Shown: positions 1 to 8,345, numbered from the stretch's first letter. The stretch is 64,000 bases of DNA from Micromonospora sp. WMMD980 (GCF_029626035.1 NZ_JARUBE010000003.1:5642001-5706000); one strand, 5' to 3'. Numbers and translations: made by a program. Notes: generated by a model not told the origin, from the sequence alone.

Positions 1-1
1 G

Positions 2-457
2 CTGGCCCTGGAGGAGCGGGTCCGCACGGTCGTCTCGACGATGCTCAAGTCCGACTCCGACCAGGTGCAGGTCGACTCCGACGGTGACATCAACATTCGG
101 GCCGGCTCGGCCATGGTCTTCGTACGGGTGCGGGACAATCCGCCGCTCGTCGACGTCTTCTCGCCGGTGCTGACCGAGGTCGAGCCGACCGAGCGGCTCT
201 ACGTGAAGCTCTCCGAGTTGACCAACCGGATGCCGATCGGCCGGCTCTACTGCGCCGACGACACGGTGTGGGCGTCGATCCCGGTCTTCGGCCGTAACTT
301 CCAGGCCACCCATCTGATGCTCGCCGTGCAGGTGATGACCGGCCTCGCCGACGAGCTGGACGACCGGCTGCACGGCGAGTTCGGCGGCAAGCGGTTCTTC
401 GGCGAGGGCGACAAGCCGGCGCGGGCGCAGGAGCACCGCACCGGCATGTACCTCTGA
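2..457 (+). CDS. YbjN / type III secretion chaperone-like domain protein (5' end outside window)
   Basis: The frame is open to the left edge, so the N-terminus may lie outside; an ATG at 41 is an internal alternative. The visible 151 residues have the alpha/beta pattern of actinobacterial YbjN-like proteins: a VDSDGDINIRAGSAMVFVRV strand region, a central SELTNRMPIGRLYC segment and a C-terminal helix followed by a short basic tail. These proteins resemble CesT/SycE secretion chaperones in fold, but no client or reaction is established for the actinobacterial members. It is cytoplasmic, with no signal peptide or membrane segment. The next gene lies on the opposite strand, with its stop codon only 2 nt away, so the two genes are convergent. 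Family assignment is moderately confident; function is unknown. Confidence 0.7.
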   Translation: MALEERVRTVVSTMLKSDSDQVQVDSDGDINIRAGSAMVFVRVRDNPPLVDVFSPVLTEVEPTERLYVKLSELTNRMPIGRLYCADDTVWASIPVFGRNFQATHLMLAVQVMTGLADELDDRLHGEFGGKRFFGEGDKPARAQEHRTGMYL

Positions 458-459
458 GG

Positions 460-1416
460 TCAGCGCACGTCGAGCAGGGTCTTGCCGACGGTGGCGCGGG
501 CTTCCATGGCGGCGTGCGCGTCGGCGGCCCGTTCCAGCGGGAAACGTTGGGCGATCAGCGGCCGGAGCCGGCCGGCCGCGGCCATGGCGAGCGCCTCCTC
601 GGTGAGTGCGCGCAGCTCGTCGGGTCGAGGTCGGGGTCGTAGCAGCGTCACCCCGCGCTCCGCGGCGACGTCGGCCGGCACATCCGCCCAGGCGCCGCTG
701 GCCAGCCCGAAGCTGAGCATCCGGCCGCCGTGGTCGAGCAGGTCGAATGCCTGGCGGGCGAGTGTGCCACCGACGCCGTCGAGGACCACGTCGACGGCGC
801 CGACGGCGGCCCGCACCTGGTCGGCCCAGTTCGGCTCCCGGTAGTCGACCACCACGTCGAGCTTCGCGTCGCGGAGCACGGTGACCTTGTCGGGGCCGCC
901 GGCGGCGGCCACCACGGTGGCGCCGGCCTGCCCGACGAGCTGCGTCAGCAGGGTGCCGACCCCGCCGGCGGCGGCCTCCACGAGGACCCGCTCGCCGGGC
1001 CGTGGGTCCGCCGCCCGGACCAGCATGAGGGCGGTCCGGCCGTCGGCCAGCACCGCCACCGCCTGATCCAGCGGCAACCCCGGGGGTACGCCGGCCGGCG
1101 CATCCCGGTCGACGACGACGCGCTCGGCATAGCCGCCGGTGCCGCCGGTGCCGGTGACGACGCGCCGGCCGACGAGCGTCGGATCGACCCCGGGGCCGAC
1201 GGCCGCGATCGTGCCGCCGACGCCGTTGCCGGGGATCAACGGCAGGTCACCGGCGAACGGGCCGAAGCCGGTGGCCCGGAACATCGTCTCGACGAAGGTG
1301 ATGTTGGCGTGCGCCACCTCGACGAGGACCTGGCCCGGCCCGGGCGCCGGGTCGGGCGCCGACCCCGCTACGAGCACCTCCGGTCCGCCGAACTCCCGCA
1401 GCCACACCGCACGCAT
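460..1416 (-). CDS. Zinc-type/quinone oxidoreductase family NADPH dehydrogenase (MDR superfamily)
   Basis: A 318-residue medium-chain dehydrogenase/reductase. Residues 1-120 form the GroES-like half. The Rossmann half carries the AAAGGVGTL nucleotide-binding loop near residue 150 and a YREPNW segment where NADPH specificity is set. The structural-zinc cysteines of alcohol dehydrogenases are absent, which fits the quinone oxidoreductase (QOR) branch that reduces quinones or enones with NADPH. The start is ATG 1416, preceded by GGGAGG with a 4-nt spacer. The same ORF extends much further upstream, but that part lacks homology and overlaps the Lrp gene. An Lrp-type regulator lies directly upstream on the same strand, and a short dyad separates the two. 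The exact substrate cannot be told from sequence. Confidence 0.88.
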   Translation of the reverse strand: MRAVWLREFGGPEVLVAGSAPDPAPGPGQVLVEVAHANITFVETMFRATGFGPFAGDLPLIPGNGVGGTIAAVGPGVDPTLVGRRVVTGTGGTGGYAERVVVDRDAPAGVPPGLPLDQAVAVLADGRTALMLVRAADPRPGERVLVEAAAGGVGTLLTQLVGQAGATVVAAAGGPDKVTVLRDAKLDVVVDYREPNWADQVRAAVGAVDVVLDGVGGTLARQAFDLLDHGGRMLSFGLASGAWADVPADVAAERGVTLLRPRPRPDELRALTEEALAMAAAGRLRPLIAQRFPLERAADAHAAMEARATVGKTLLDVR

Positions 1417-1462
1417 CGCGCCTCCCTCGGCTCTCGTCCGAGCCGAGTCAACGACGTGAAGC

Positions 1463-1480
1463 GGGGTTGAGGTCAACCCC
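1463..1480. promoter_or_regulatory. Perfect inverted repeat between lrp-type gene and quinone reductase gene
   Basis: GGGGTTGA-GG-TCAACCCC has 8-bp arms with a 2-bp spacer. It sits 2 nt past the regulator's stop codon and 46 nt upstream of the reductase start. It could be an operator or a short stem; the 2-nt loop is too tight for a classical terminator, so an operator is favoured. Confidence 0.45.
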
Positions 1481-1481
1481 G

Positions 1482-1940
1482 TCAGGGGTTGGAGGGTCCG
1501 ACGCCGGGCGACTCGACCAACCGGGACAGCACGATGGTGCTGCGGGACGAGGTGACGAACGGTTCGGCGCGCAGCCGTTCCAACGCCTCCTCGAGGTGGG
1601 CGATGTCGGCAGCGCGCAGGTGCACCAGCGCGTCGGCCTCGCCGGAGACGGTGTAGGCGCCGACCACCTCGGGGTGCCGCCGGGCGGCGACGCCGATCTG
1701 CGTGGGGGTGGTCCGGCCGGCGCAGAACAGCTCGACGAAGGCTTCGGTGGTCCAGCCGACGGCGGCGGGGTCGACGACCGCGGTGAAGCCGCGGATCACC
1801 CCGGCGGCGCGCAGCCGGTCGACCCGGCGCTTCACGGCGGGGGCGGAGAGTGACACGCGGGTGCCGATGTCCGCGTAGGAGGCGCGGGCGTCCGCCACGA
1901 GCAACGCAATGATTCGCTGGTCGACCGCGTCTATCTGCAA
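1482..1940 (-). CDS. Lrp/AsnC family transcriptional regulator
   Basis: About 152 residues, the usual length of the Lrp/AsnC family. The N-terminal winged helix-turn-helix starts IDAVDQRIIALLVADARAS and has a recognition helix near SAPAVKRRVDRLRAAGVI. The C-terminal RAM ligand-binding domain contains VVGAYTVSGEADALVHLRA. A TTG at 1940 is chosen because it places the family's conserved start at residue 2 and has a purine-rich GAGGCGGAACG leader. A TTG at 1961 is the alternative. It is divergent from ddaH with about 68 nt between starts, so regulation of ddaH (arginine or methylarginine metabolism) is plausible. The effector amino acid is not known. Confidence 0.85.
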   Translation of the reverse strand: MQIDAVDQRIIALLVADARASYADIGTRVSLSAPAVKRRVDRLRAAGVIRGFTAVVDPAAVGWTTEAFVELFCAGRTTPTQIGVAARRHPEVVGAYTVSGEADALVHLRAADIAHLEEALERLRAEPFVTSSRSTIVLSRLVESPGVGPSNP

Positions 1941-1994
1941 CGTTCCGCCTCTGGGAAGCAATGGTTGTGGCTGTTACCAAAGTTCTACCGTACC

Positions 1995-2000
1995 TACTCT
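1995..2000 (+). promoter_or_regulatory. Putative -10 element of ddaH (TACTCT)
   Basis: TAnnnT hexamer 8 nt before GTG 2009. The expected transcription start falls at or within 2-3 nt of that GTG, suggesting a leaderless or near-leaderless mRNA. Confidence 0.5.
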
Positions 2001-2008
2001 TGGTGACC

Positions 2009-2833
2009 GTGAACCAGCAGCGAGTCCCGCGAAAGCGGACATATCTCATGTGCTCCCCTGAGCACTTCGCGGTCGAGTACGCGATCAACCCGTGGATGGA
2101 CGTGACCACGGCGGTCGACGCCGACCTGGCGGTCAAGCAGTGGGACCGGCTGCGCGAGACGCTGCTCGGGCTCGGCCACGACGTGCACACGCTCACCCCC
2201 GAGGCGGGCCTGCCGGACATGGTCTTCGCGGCCAACGGCGCCTTCGTGGTCGACGGCACGGTCTACGGCGCCCGGTTCAAGCACGAGCAGCGGGTCGGCG
2301 AGGCCGCCGCGCACCGGGCGTTCTACGAGGAGCAGGGCTGGCACTTCATCGCGCCGAGCGAGACGAACGAGGGTGAGGGCGACTTCGCGTACCTGCCGGA
2401 AGCGCACGGCGGGCTGATCCTCGCCGGCCACGGCTTCCGTACCGAGCTGGCCGCGCACGCCGAGGCGCAGGAGGCGCTCGGCCGACCGGTGGTCTCGCTG
2501 CGTCTGGTCGACCCGCGCTTCTACCACCTGGACGTGGCGCTCGCCTCGATCGACGACGGGAACGTCGTCTACTACCCGGGCGCCTTCTCGGCGGCCAGCC
2601 AGCGGGTGCTGCACCAGCTCTTCCCGGACGCGGTCGTCGCGGACGACGAGGACGCCCTGGCCTTCGGCCTGAACCTGGTCAGCGACGGGCTCAACGTGGT
2701 GCTGAACAGCGAGGCCACCCGGCTGGCCGGCACGCTGAAGGCGGCCGGCTACCATCCGGTGCCGGTGGAGTTGGCCGAGCTGAAGAAGGGCGGCGGCAGC
2801 GTGAAGTGCTGCATCGCCGAGCTGCGGCACTGA
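2009..2833 (+). CDS. ddaH: Dimethylargininase / amidinotransferase-fold hydrolase
   Basis: About 274 residues of the pentein fold. N(omega),N(omega)-dimethylarginine dimethylaminohydrolase hydrolyses methylated arginine to citrulline and a methylamine. Visible active-site signatures are LPDMVFAANGAFV (substrate loop), EGEGDFAYL (catalytic Glu region), FYHLDVALA (catalytic His) and the C-terminal Cys pair near residues 267-268 in SVKCCIAELRH. GTG 2009 is preferred because a -10-like TACTCT lies 8 nt upstream; GTG 2003 is in frame, and an ATG at 1961 would run into the divergent regulator. A divergent Lrp-type gene suggests amino-acid-responsive control. No ornithine aminotransferase gene follows, unlike the arrangement I recall in some actinobacteria. 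Confidence 0.88.
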   Translation: MNQQRVPRKRTYLMCSPEHFAVEYAINPWMDVTTAVDADLAVKQWDRLRETLLGLGHDVHTLTPEAGLPDMVFAANGAFVVDGTVYGARFKHEQRVGEAAAHRAFYEEQGWHFIAPSETNEGEGDFAYLPEAHGGLILAGHGFRTELAAHAEAQEALGRPVVSLRLVDPRFYHLDVALASIDDGNVVYYPGAFSAASQRVLHQLFPDAVVADDEDALAFGLNLVSDGLNVVLNSEATRLAGTLKAAGYHPVPVELAELKKGGGSVKCCIAELRH

Positions 2834-2847
2834 CGTCAGGGCGGTTC

Positions 2848-2880
2848 GAGAGGCGGTCTCCCGGCGGGAGGCCGCCTCTC
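2848..2880. terminator. Bidirectional hairpin between convergent ddaH and ABC binding-protein genes
   Basis: Outer arms GAGAGGCGG / CCGCCTCTC plus an inner CTCCC / GGGAG stem with a 3-nt loop. It sits between two convergent stop codons and lacks a T-tract, as is common in actinobacteria. Confidence 0.8.
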
Positions 2881-2886
2881 GTCGCG

Positions 2887-4104
2887 TCAGCCGAGCGTGG
2901 CCAGCTCGTTGATCACCACGTTGGCGAGCATCCGGCCGTCCAACTGCACCCTGCGCAGGTACCACTTCTGCTGCGGGGTACGCGGCTGGTTGAACTGCCA
3001 GGAACCGCGCGGGCTGTCGATCTGGCCGATCTTGCCGAGCGCCAGGTTGAGCTGGGTCGGGGACGGGTCGCCGCCGACCAGCCGGATCGCCTTGTCCAGC
3101 ACCTGCGCCGCGTCGTAGGAGGCCATCGCGTAGGTGGTCGGCGAGGTGTTGAACGTCTTGCGGTAGGCCGAGGCGAACACCCGGTTCGGGGTGTTGTTCA
3201 GGTCGGCCGAGTAGTTCAGCGCGGTTTCGATACCGTGCTCCTCGATCAGCCGGCGGTCCCGGCCCTTCTCGCCGTCGTCGAGCTGTTCGAGGACGGTGCC
3301 CTCGGTGAGGAAACCGGGCGCGTAGATCGGCCCCCGATAGCCCTCGTCGTAGAGCTGCTTGATGAACTGCACCGCCTGCGAGCCGCTGTAGTGGCAGAAG
3401 ATCGCGTCCGGCTCGCGGGCCAGCGCCTTGCGGATCGGGCCGGCGTAGGCGCTCTTGCCGGGGTTGGCGTAGTTGGGGGTGTAGATCGGGTCCTCGGTGA
3501 GCCGGCGGCCCTGCTCGTACCCGCGGCGCAGCCCGGCGACGACGTCCTGGCTGCCCGTCCCCTGGGCGCCGAAGATGGCGATCCGGCTGGACGGGTCGAG
3601 GGTCTGGCGCAGGTGCTCCCCGAGCGCGAATCCCGGCTCGTCCAGCACGTACGAGGTGCGCCAGATGTAGACCACGCTCTGGAGTTCCTTGGGCGAGGCG
3701 TTGGAACCGATCAGAGGTACCCGGGCCTCCTCCACGACGTTCCGGATGCCGATCATGACGGCCGGGCTGACCACACCGGTGAGCGCGAGCACGCCCTCCT
3801 TCAGCAGCCGGTCGACGGCGGCCTTGCCGGTCGCGGCGCTGTCGCCCTCCTCGGCCTGCACCACCGTGACCGGGTGCCCGCCGAGCTGCTGACCGTGGGT
3901 GCTGAGGAAGAGCTGGAAGCCGTTGCTGATCTCTTCGCCGACGGCCTTGTTCGGCCCGCTGCCGGGCACGATCAACCCGATCTTGATCGGGCTGCCGGAC
4001 GCGGCCTCCTCGGTGTCGTCCCCGGAGCCGCAACCGGCCACGAGTCCGGTGGTGCCGAGCGCGGCCAGCAGTTGCAGGGCCCGCCTGCGGTTCATCTGTG
4101 CCAC
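2887..4104 (-). CDS. ABC transporter substrate-binding lipoprotein, branched-chain amino acid (LivJ) type
   Basis: 405-residue type-1 periplasmic binding protein. The N-terminus has a twin-arginine-like NRRRALQLL followed by the lipobox LVAGC with Cys25, so it is probably a Tat-exported, lipid-anchored protein. The mature part begins PIKIGLIVPGSGPNKAVGEEI, typical of Leu/Ile/Val-type receptors, with the hinge around VSPAVMIGIRNVVEE. GTG 4104 is chosen because AAGGA lies 6-7 nt upstream; ATG 4095 would be 9 nt farther from the Shine-Dalgarno. No permease or ATPase gene is adjacent, so the receptor is an orphan in this window and may share a transporter elsewhere or act as a sensor. The ligand is unknown. 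Confidence 0.88.
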   Translation of the reverse strand: MAQMNRRRALQLLAALGTTGLVAGCGSGDDTEEAASGSPIKIGLIVPGSGPNKAVGEEISNGFQLFLSTHGQQLGGHPVTVVQAEEGDSAATGKAAVDRLLKEGVLALTGVVSPAVMIGIRNVVEEARVPLIGSNASPKELQSVVYIWRTSYVLDEPGFALGEHLRQTLDPSSRIAIFGAQGTGSQDVVAGLRRGYEQGRRLTEDPIYTPNYANPGKSAYAGPIRKALAREPDAIFCHYSGSQAVQFIKQLYDEGYRGPIYAPGFLTEGTVLEQLDDGEKGRDRRLIEEHGIETALNYSADLNNTPNRVFASAYRKTFNTSPTTYAMASYDAAQVLDKAIRLVGGDPSPTQLNLALGKIGQIDSPRGSWQFNQPRTPQQKWYLRRVQLDGRMLANVVINELATLG

Positions 4105-4153
4105 CGAACTTCCTTCCCGCCGGGGTGGCCATGGTGCACACCCCTTCGGCGTT

Positions 4154-4981
4154 CTACCTGGTCGGCGACGCTGCGTCAATGCCCTGAAGATCATCGTGAA
4201 GCGACCGCAACGCCTCGACAACCCGGGGCCAGGCGGCCGAATCCGGCGCGATCAGCCCGAAGTGCTCGCATTCCGGCAGCTCAACCAGCGTGGCATCGCC
4301 ACCGGAGGCCCGGTCGGCGGCCACCCAGGAGCGGCTCGTGGCCACCGGAACCTGCTGGTCGAGGGTCCCGTGCACGACTACCGTGCGTACCCGGATCGGC
4401 ACCAATGCCGATGGATCCGCGTCCGCGTACCGGTCCGGCACGTCGGCCGGGCCACCACCGAGCAGCGCGGCCACCGCCCCTCCGTCCAGGTCCAGCCGGT
4501 ACGCCTCGGCGAGGTCCGCGACCGGCGCCAGCGCGAGCACCCCGGCGACGGAGTCCGGGGCGTGCGCGGCGGCGTACAGCGCGAGGTGCCCGCCGGCCGA
4601 GTGACCCACCAGGACCGGCGGGACCGCCGCCACCCGGCCGGGCAGCGCGGCGGCGGCCAGCCCGGGCAGGGCGGCGACCCCGGTGAGCACGTCGGTGAGC
4701 GGGTGCGGCCGGCCGTCGCCCGGTGGACCGGTCCGGCGGTATTCGAGCTGGGCCACCGGATGACCGAGCGCGGCCAGCGCGGCCGCCATCGGGCCGGTGT
4801 GGGCGCGGTCGTACTCCGCCCGCCAGAACCCGCCGTGCACCACCACGACCAGCGGCCGGGTGGGTCCCTCGCCGGCCGGGCGGCGCAGGTCGGCGCACTG
4901 GTCCGGATGGTCGCCGTAGGCGACTGTGACGTCCGGCGGCGGGGCCGGTCGGGTCAGCACGTCGCGGGGGTCGCCGGCCAT
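4154..4981 (-). CDS. Alpha/beta hydrolase, kynurenine formamidase / esterase-like
   Basis: 275 residues with an alpha/beta hydrolase fold. It shows the oxyanion motif HGGFW (residues 49-53), the nucleophile elbow GHSAG (126-130, Ser128), a candidate acid in HGTLDQQVP and the catalytic His in CEHFGLI. The HGGFW motif and a length near 275 match bacterial kynurenine-formamidase-like esterases, but no tryptophan-catabolism neighbour supports that substrate. ATG 4981 is selected because the upstream part of the long frame has no homology and overlaps bpa on the other strand. A TACCGT -10-like element lies 6 nt before the ATG. It is divergent from bpa. Confidence 0.82.
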   Translation of the reverse strand: MAGDPRDVLTRPAPPPDVTVAYGDHPDQCADLRRPAGEGPTRPLVVVVHGGFWRAEYDRAHTGPMAAALAALGHPVAQLEYRRTGPPGDGRPHPLTDVLTGVAALPGLAAAALPGRVAAVPPVLVGHSAGGHLALYAAAHAPDSVAGVLALAPVADLAEAYRLDLDGGAVAALLGGGPADVPDRYADADPSALVPIRVRTVVVHGTLDQQVPVATSRSWVAADRASGGDATLVELPECEHFGLIAPDSAAWPRVVEALRSLHDDLQGIDAASPTR

Positions 4982-4987
4982 GCGAGG

Positions 4988-4993
4988 ACGGTA
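4988..4993 (-). promoter_or_regulatory. Putative -10 element (TACCGT), leaderless arrangement for the hydrolase
   Basis: TACCGT on the minus strand, with a 6-nt spacer to ATG 4981. There is no Shine-Dalgarno in that spacer. Confidence 0.5.
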
Positions 4994-5047
4994 GCCGGTC
5001 CGGTCCTGGGCGCGTGTGCGTGGTCGGGGTGGGTAAAGATGGGTGCC

Positions 5048-5629
5048 ATGACGGAAGCACACTCCGGCGGACACGACGGCGAACAGGGCAACGACGGCAT
5101 CCCCGGCACCGTGGTGGTGGTCGGGCCGGACGGCCGACCGGTCGGCACCGTGCAGGCCGAGGAGGGCAAGGGCGAGGACCCGACCCGCCTGGTCGAGCAG
5201 CCGGCCAAGGTGATGCGGATCGGCAGCATGATCAAACAGCTGCTGGAGGAGGTGAAGGCCGCCCCGCTGGACGACGCCAGCCGGCACCGGATGCGCGAGA
5301 TCCACGAGCGCTCGATCGTCGAGCTGAAGGAGGGCCTCGCCCCCGAGCTGCGCGAGGAGCTGGAGCGGATCTCGCTGCCGTTCACCGAGCAGCAGGCGCC
5401 CAGCGAGGGTGAGCTGCGCATCGCCCACGCCCAGCTGGTCGGCTGGCTGGAGGGGCTGTTCCACGGCATCCAGGCCGCGCTGGTCGCCCAGCAGATGGCC
5501 GCCCGCGTCCAGTTGGAGCAGATGCGCTCCGGCCGCCAGGCGCTGCCCAGCGGCCCCGGGGCGATGGTGCCGGGCATGCCGGGGATGCCCGGTGGCCACG
5601 AGGGCCACGCCCCCGGTCAGTACCTGTGA
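5048..5629 (+). CDS. bpa: Bacterial proteasome activator (Bpa/PafE)
   Basis: 193 residues. This ATP-independent ring activator docks on the 20S proteasome and opens its gate for unfolded substrates. Features visible are a polar N-terminus with VVVVGPDGRPVG, the long four-helix core (EQPAKVMRIGSMIKQLLEEV through AHAQLVGWLEGLFHGIQAALVAQQ), a Gly/Pro/Met-rich linker and the C-terminal GQYL. The last is the HbYX-like docking motif known from Mycobacterium Bpa. ATG 5048 is chosen, although an in-frame ATG at 5039 is equally close to the purine-rich leader. Its presence implies this organism has a 20S proteasome, which is not in the window. A strong hairpin follows immediately. Confidence 0.93.
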   Translation: MTEAHSGGHDGEQGNDGIPGTVVVVGPDGRPVGTVQAEEGKGEDPTRLVEQPAKVMRIGSMIKQLLEEVKAAPLDDASRHRMREIHERSIVELKEGLAPELREELERISLPFTEQQAPSEGELRIAHAQLVGWLEGLFHGIQAALVAQQMAARVQLEQMRSGRQALPSGPGAMVPGMPGMPGGHEGHAPGQYL

Positions 5630-5632
5630 CCC

Positions 5633-5670
5633 GCGCGGGCCGGGGCGCGCGACGTGCCCCCGGCCCGCGC
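5633..5670. terminator. Bidirectional hairpin terminator after bpa
   Basis: 13-bp perfect arms (GCGCGGGCCGGGG / CCCCGGCCCGCGC) around a 12-nt loop. It fills the gap between the convergent bpa and HAD genes. Confidence 0.85.
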
Positions 5671-5672
5671 CG

Positions 5673-6485
5673 TCAGTCCAGCCCGAAGACCGTCTCCAAG
5701 TACGCCGCGACGCCGTCGTCGGTGTTCGCGCCGGTGACCTCGTCCGCGATCTCCCGCACCGCCGGGTGGGCGTTGGCCACCGCCACCGCCCGCCCGGCCC
5801 AGGTCAGCATCGGCACGTCGTTCGGCATGTCGCCGAAGGCCAGCACGTCCCGTTCGTCGACGCCCAGCCGGGCCGCGAACCAGGCCAGGCCGGCCGCCTT
5901 GGTGACACCGGCGGCGGAGATCTCGACCAGCCCGCTGTACGACGAGTGGGTCGCCTCGGCCAGCCCTTCCAGCGCGCCGGCCACCACCCGGACGAACACG
6001 TCCGGATCCTGCTCGCCGGCCCGGACCAGCAGTTTCACCGCGGGTGCGGCGAGCAGCTCCGCCGGCGACTCGACCGCCCGGATGGCCTCGGCGTCGGCGT
6101 CCCAGCGCAGCGGATAGTGCGCCTCGTGCCGCATCTGCCGGCTGTCCCCGACCTCCACCGCGAAGCTCACCCCGGGCACCTCGGCCCGCAGCCGGCGGGC
6201 CACCTCGGCCAGCAGCTCCGGGGCGAGCGGGTCGGCGCGCAGCACCTCGTCGGCGATCGGGTCGTACACCACCGCGCCGTTGGCGCAGATCGCCGGCAAC
6301 GGCTCGTCGAGCTGGTCGTACACCAGTTGGAGCCAGCGGATCGGGCGGCCGGTGACCAGCACGACCGGCGTGCCCCCGGCGGCGATCCGGGCCAGCACCC
6401 CCGCGGTGCGCCGGCTGATCGTCCGGTCGTCGCGCAGCAGCGTGCCGTCGATGTCGGTCGCGACGAGTCGAGGTGGCTCTCCCAT
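5673..6485 (-). CDS. HAD-superfamily Cof-type phosphatase
   Basis: 270 residues, the normal length of Cof-type (class IIB cap) HAD phosphatases that dephosphorylate sugar phosphates or nucleotides. Motif I is DIDGTLL (Asp11 nucleophile, Asp13 acid), motif II is LVTGRP, motif III is the Lys in AAPAVKLLV or GVTKAAG, and motif IV is FGDMPNDVPML. Its ATG overlaps the stop of the upstream HAD gene as TGATG, so the two are translationally coupled. The paired paralogues share architecture but differ through the cap region, so they probably act on different substrates. The substrate is not predictable. Confidence 0.88.
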   Translation of the reverse strand: MGEPPRLVATDIDGTLLRDDRTISRRTAGVLARIAAGGTPVVLVTGRPIRWLQLVYDQLDEPLPAICANGAVVYDPIADEVLRADPLAPELLAEVARRLRAEVPGVSFAVEVGDSRQMRHEAHYPLRWDADAEAIRAVESPAELLAAPAVKLLVRAGEQDPDVFVRVVAGALEGLAEATHSSYSGLVEISAAGVTKAAGLAWFAARLGVDERDVLAFGDMPNDVPMLTWAGRAVAVANAHPAVREIADEVTGANTDDGVAAYLETVFGLD

Positions 6486-7306
6486 CACCGGGAGAGTAGT
6501 CGGTCCAGGTAGACCGCGACGCCGTCGTCGTCGTTGCGCAGGGTGATCTCGTCGGCGGCGGCGCGCAGCTCCGGGTGGGCGTTCGCCACCGCCACCCTGG
6601 ACCACCCGGCCCAGCCGAACATCGGCAGGTCGTTGGGCTGGTCGCCGAAGACCAGCACGTCCGCCGGGTCGACGCCGAGCCGCTCGGCGACCACGCTCAG
6701 CCCGGTGGCCTTGTCGACCCCCGGCGGGCAGATCTCGACGAACCCGAGCCCGGCCTGGGTGAGCGTGGCCACCTCCGGCGGCACGATCCGGCGGGCGGCG
6801 GCGAGCAGCTCGTCGACGTGGTGGTCCTCGGTGCGGGCGAACGCCTTGACCACGTCGCAGGAGAGACACTCGGCCCGGCTGCGCGCCTCGAACCGGTCCG
6901 GGTAGGGCCAGCTCGGGTGGTAGTCGCCCCAGAGCGGCGCGTCGTGCTCGCCGGACGCCTCCACCATCACGGTGAGCGGGCCGACGGCGGCCTCCAGGTC
7001 GGCGAGGAGCCGGGCGAGCACCTCACCGCTGAGGCGCTCATCGCGCAGCACCAGCGGGCCGGCCGGATCGCTCTGGTCGACCACCCAGCCGCCACCGGCC
7101 ATCACCAGGAAGTCGGCGGCGCGGATGTCGTTTCGGCTCAGCTCGGCCAGCCGAGGCCCGCGCCCGGTCGCGCCGACGACCGGGATCCCGGCCGCCCGCA
7201 CCCGGTCCAGCACCGAGTGGGTGTACGCGGAGACGGTGTCGTCGCTGCGGACGAGCGTGCCGTCGAGGTCGGTGGCGATCAGCTTGGGCAGGCCCGGGCG
7301 GGTCAT
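6485..7306 (-). CDS. HAD-superfamily Cof-type phosphatase (paralogue of the next gene)
   Basis: 273 residues. Motif I is DLDGTLV (Asp13/Asp15), motif II is VVGATGRGPR, and motif IV is FGDQPNDLPM. The cap contains CLSCDVVKAF, including two cysteines not seen in the paralogue. ATG 7306 is well supported by GGAGG with a 4-nt spacer. It is the first gene of a two-gene operon and ends in TGATG overlap with the downstream phosphatase. The tandem arrangement looks like a local gene duplication that has since diverged. Confidence 0.88.
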   Translation of the reverse strand: MTRPGLPKLIATDLDGTLVRSDDTVSAYTHSVLDRVRAAGIPVVGATGRGPRLAELSRNDIRAADFLVMAGGGWVVDQSDPAGPLVLRDERLSGEVLARLLADLEAAVGPLTVMVEASGEHDAPLWGDYHPSWPYPDRFEARSRAECLSCDVVKAFARTEDHHVDELLAAARRIVPPEVATLTQAGLGFVEICPPGVDKATGLSVVAERLGVDPADVLVFGDQPNDLPMFGWAGWSRVAVANAHPELRAAADEITLRNDDDGVAVYLDRLLSR

Positions 7307-7481
7307 GGTTCCTCCTTCGCCCGCCACCGTCACGCCGGCCGACCAGGTCCTCGCTGCCGCGGCCACCGGACGGTGGGCAGGCAACCGTATCTCGCACGAC
7401 CGGGGGCGGCCATGGCATTCCGGCGAATCGGGCGCGAATCCGAGGCGGCGATCCGGTGGCCGGCGACCGGGACGGGACCGG

Positions 7482-8225
7482 TCAGCGGGAGCGCTCGGGG
7501 CCGGCGAACGGCAGGGTCGGCTCCACCGTCAGGTCGGCCGGCCCCGGCGGCACCTCGTCGTCCCGGTCCCGCCGGCGCCGGGCGCACCGCTCGTCCGGCC
7601 CGTCGTCGTCCGGCGTCACGTCGGTGTCCGCCCGGTCGGTGGCCCGGTCCCCGACCCGCCCGGCCAGGTGCAGCGCGGCGGCCAGCAGCGCCACCGCCAG
7701 GAACGCGGTGATCAGGCCCCGGCCGTGCTCCACCTGGAGGCGCTGCTCGGTCGGGAAGAACAGGACATGCCGGGCGAGCTGCTGGAGGGACGCGGCGGCC
7801 GCGACCAGCACGCCGATCAGGGTCGCCGCGAGGCCCAGCCCGGCGATCCGGGCGTGCTGCCGCACCGCGGGGGCGCCGCGCAGCGCGAGCGCCACCGCGA
7901 CCGACAGACCGAGCAGACCCACGAGGTACGCCGCGCCGAAGCCGCCGATCTCGGCGACGCCGCTGGGGAGCCGGAACGTGGTGTTCCCGTCCTCGCCCTC
8001 GTTCGGCACCGTGATCACCAGCCACTCGCCGATCAGCGAGGCGAGCACGGCGACCGCGCCGAGCCCGGCGAGCACCGGCGGCAGGCGGTGGTCGCGGCCC
8101 AGGCCGGCCAGTGACCGGCCCACCCGGCCGGACGGGGCGGCCTCGGCGTCGGTGTCGCCCCACTCCACCACCGTGGTGCCGTCGGCGCGGTTGTCCTGCC
8201 TGGGAATGGGGAGATCCTGCGACAT
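7482..8225 (-). CDS. Predicted four-helix membrane protein of unknown function
   Basis: 247 residues that I do not recognise as a named family. A polar N-terminal tail of about 45 residues precedes four hydrophobic segments (roughly LAGLGAVAVLASLIGEWLVI, GFGAAYLVGLLGLSVAVALA, LGLAATLIGVLVAAAA and LITAFLAVALLAAALHLA). It ends in a charged, Asp/Arg-rich cytoplasmic tail with an RRRRDRDDE cluster. ATG 8225 has GAAGGG 6 nt upstream. It is divergent from osmC across a 120-nt gap, and 175 nt of apparently empty sequence separate it from the HAD operon. The alternation of hydrophobic stretches supports real coding; function is unknown. Confidence 0.7.
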   Translation of the reverse strand: MSQDLPIPRQDNRADGTTVVEWGDTDAEAAPSGRVGRSLAGLGRDHRLPPVLAGLGAVAVLASLIGEWLVITVPNEGEDGNTTFRLPSGVAEIGGFGAAYLVGLLGLSVAVALALRGAPAVRQHARIAGLGLAATLIGVLVAAAASLQQLARHVLFFPTEQRLQVEHGRGLITAFLAVALLAAALHLAGRVGDRATDRADTDVTPDDDGPDERCARRRRDRDDEVPPGPADLTVEPTLPFAGPERSR

Positions 8226-8332
8226 GGGCCACCCTTCGGCGTCGGCGGGCCTGCGTCGAATAATGGCACAGCCGGCACCCGGCCACCGGGAGCGTGATGC
8301 GGCCGGGCGGTGCGGGGCGGCCCGGTTTCGGT

Positions 8333-8338
8333 TAGCGT
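8333..8338 (+). promoter_or_regulatory. Putative -10 element of osmC (TAGCGT)
   Basis: TAGCGT ends 7 nt before ATG 8346, so the transcript would be leaderless. Confidence 0.5.
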
Positions 8339-8345
8339 CGGTGCC

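Noticed and set aside
460..2259. Very long minus-strand frame of 599 codons spanning the reductase and regulator genes
   Set aside because: Only the part from ATG 1416 has homology; the upstream part is Arg/Pro/Ala-rich shadow coding antisense to or overlapping the Lrp gene. Many similar long frames across the window (for example 1994-4141 and 29602-31458) are high-GC shadows.
5673..7306. Two adjacent HAD genes as a novel two-enzyme system
   Set aside because: They are ordinary Cof-type phosphatases from a local duplication, and tandem HAD paralogues are common.
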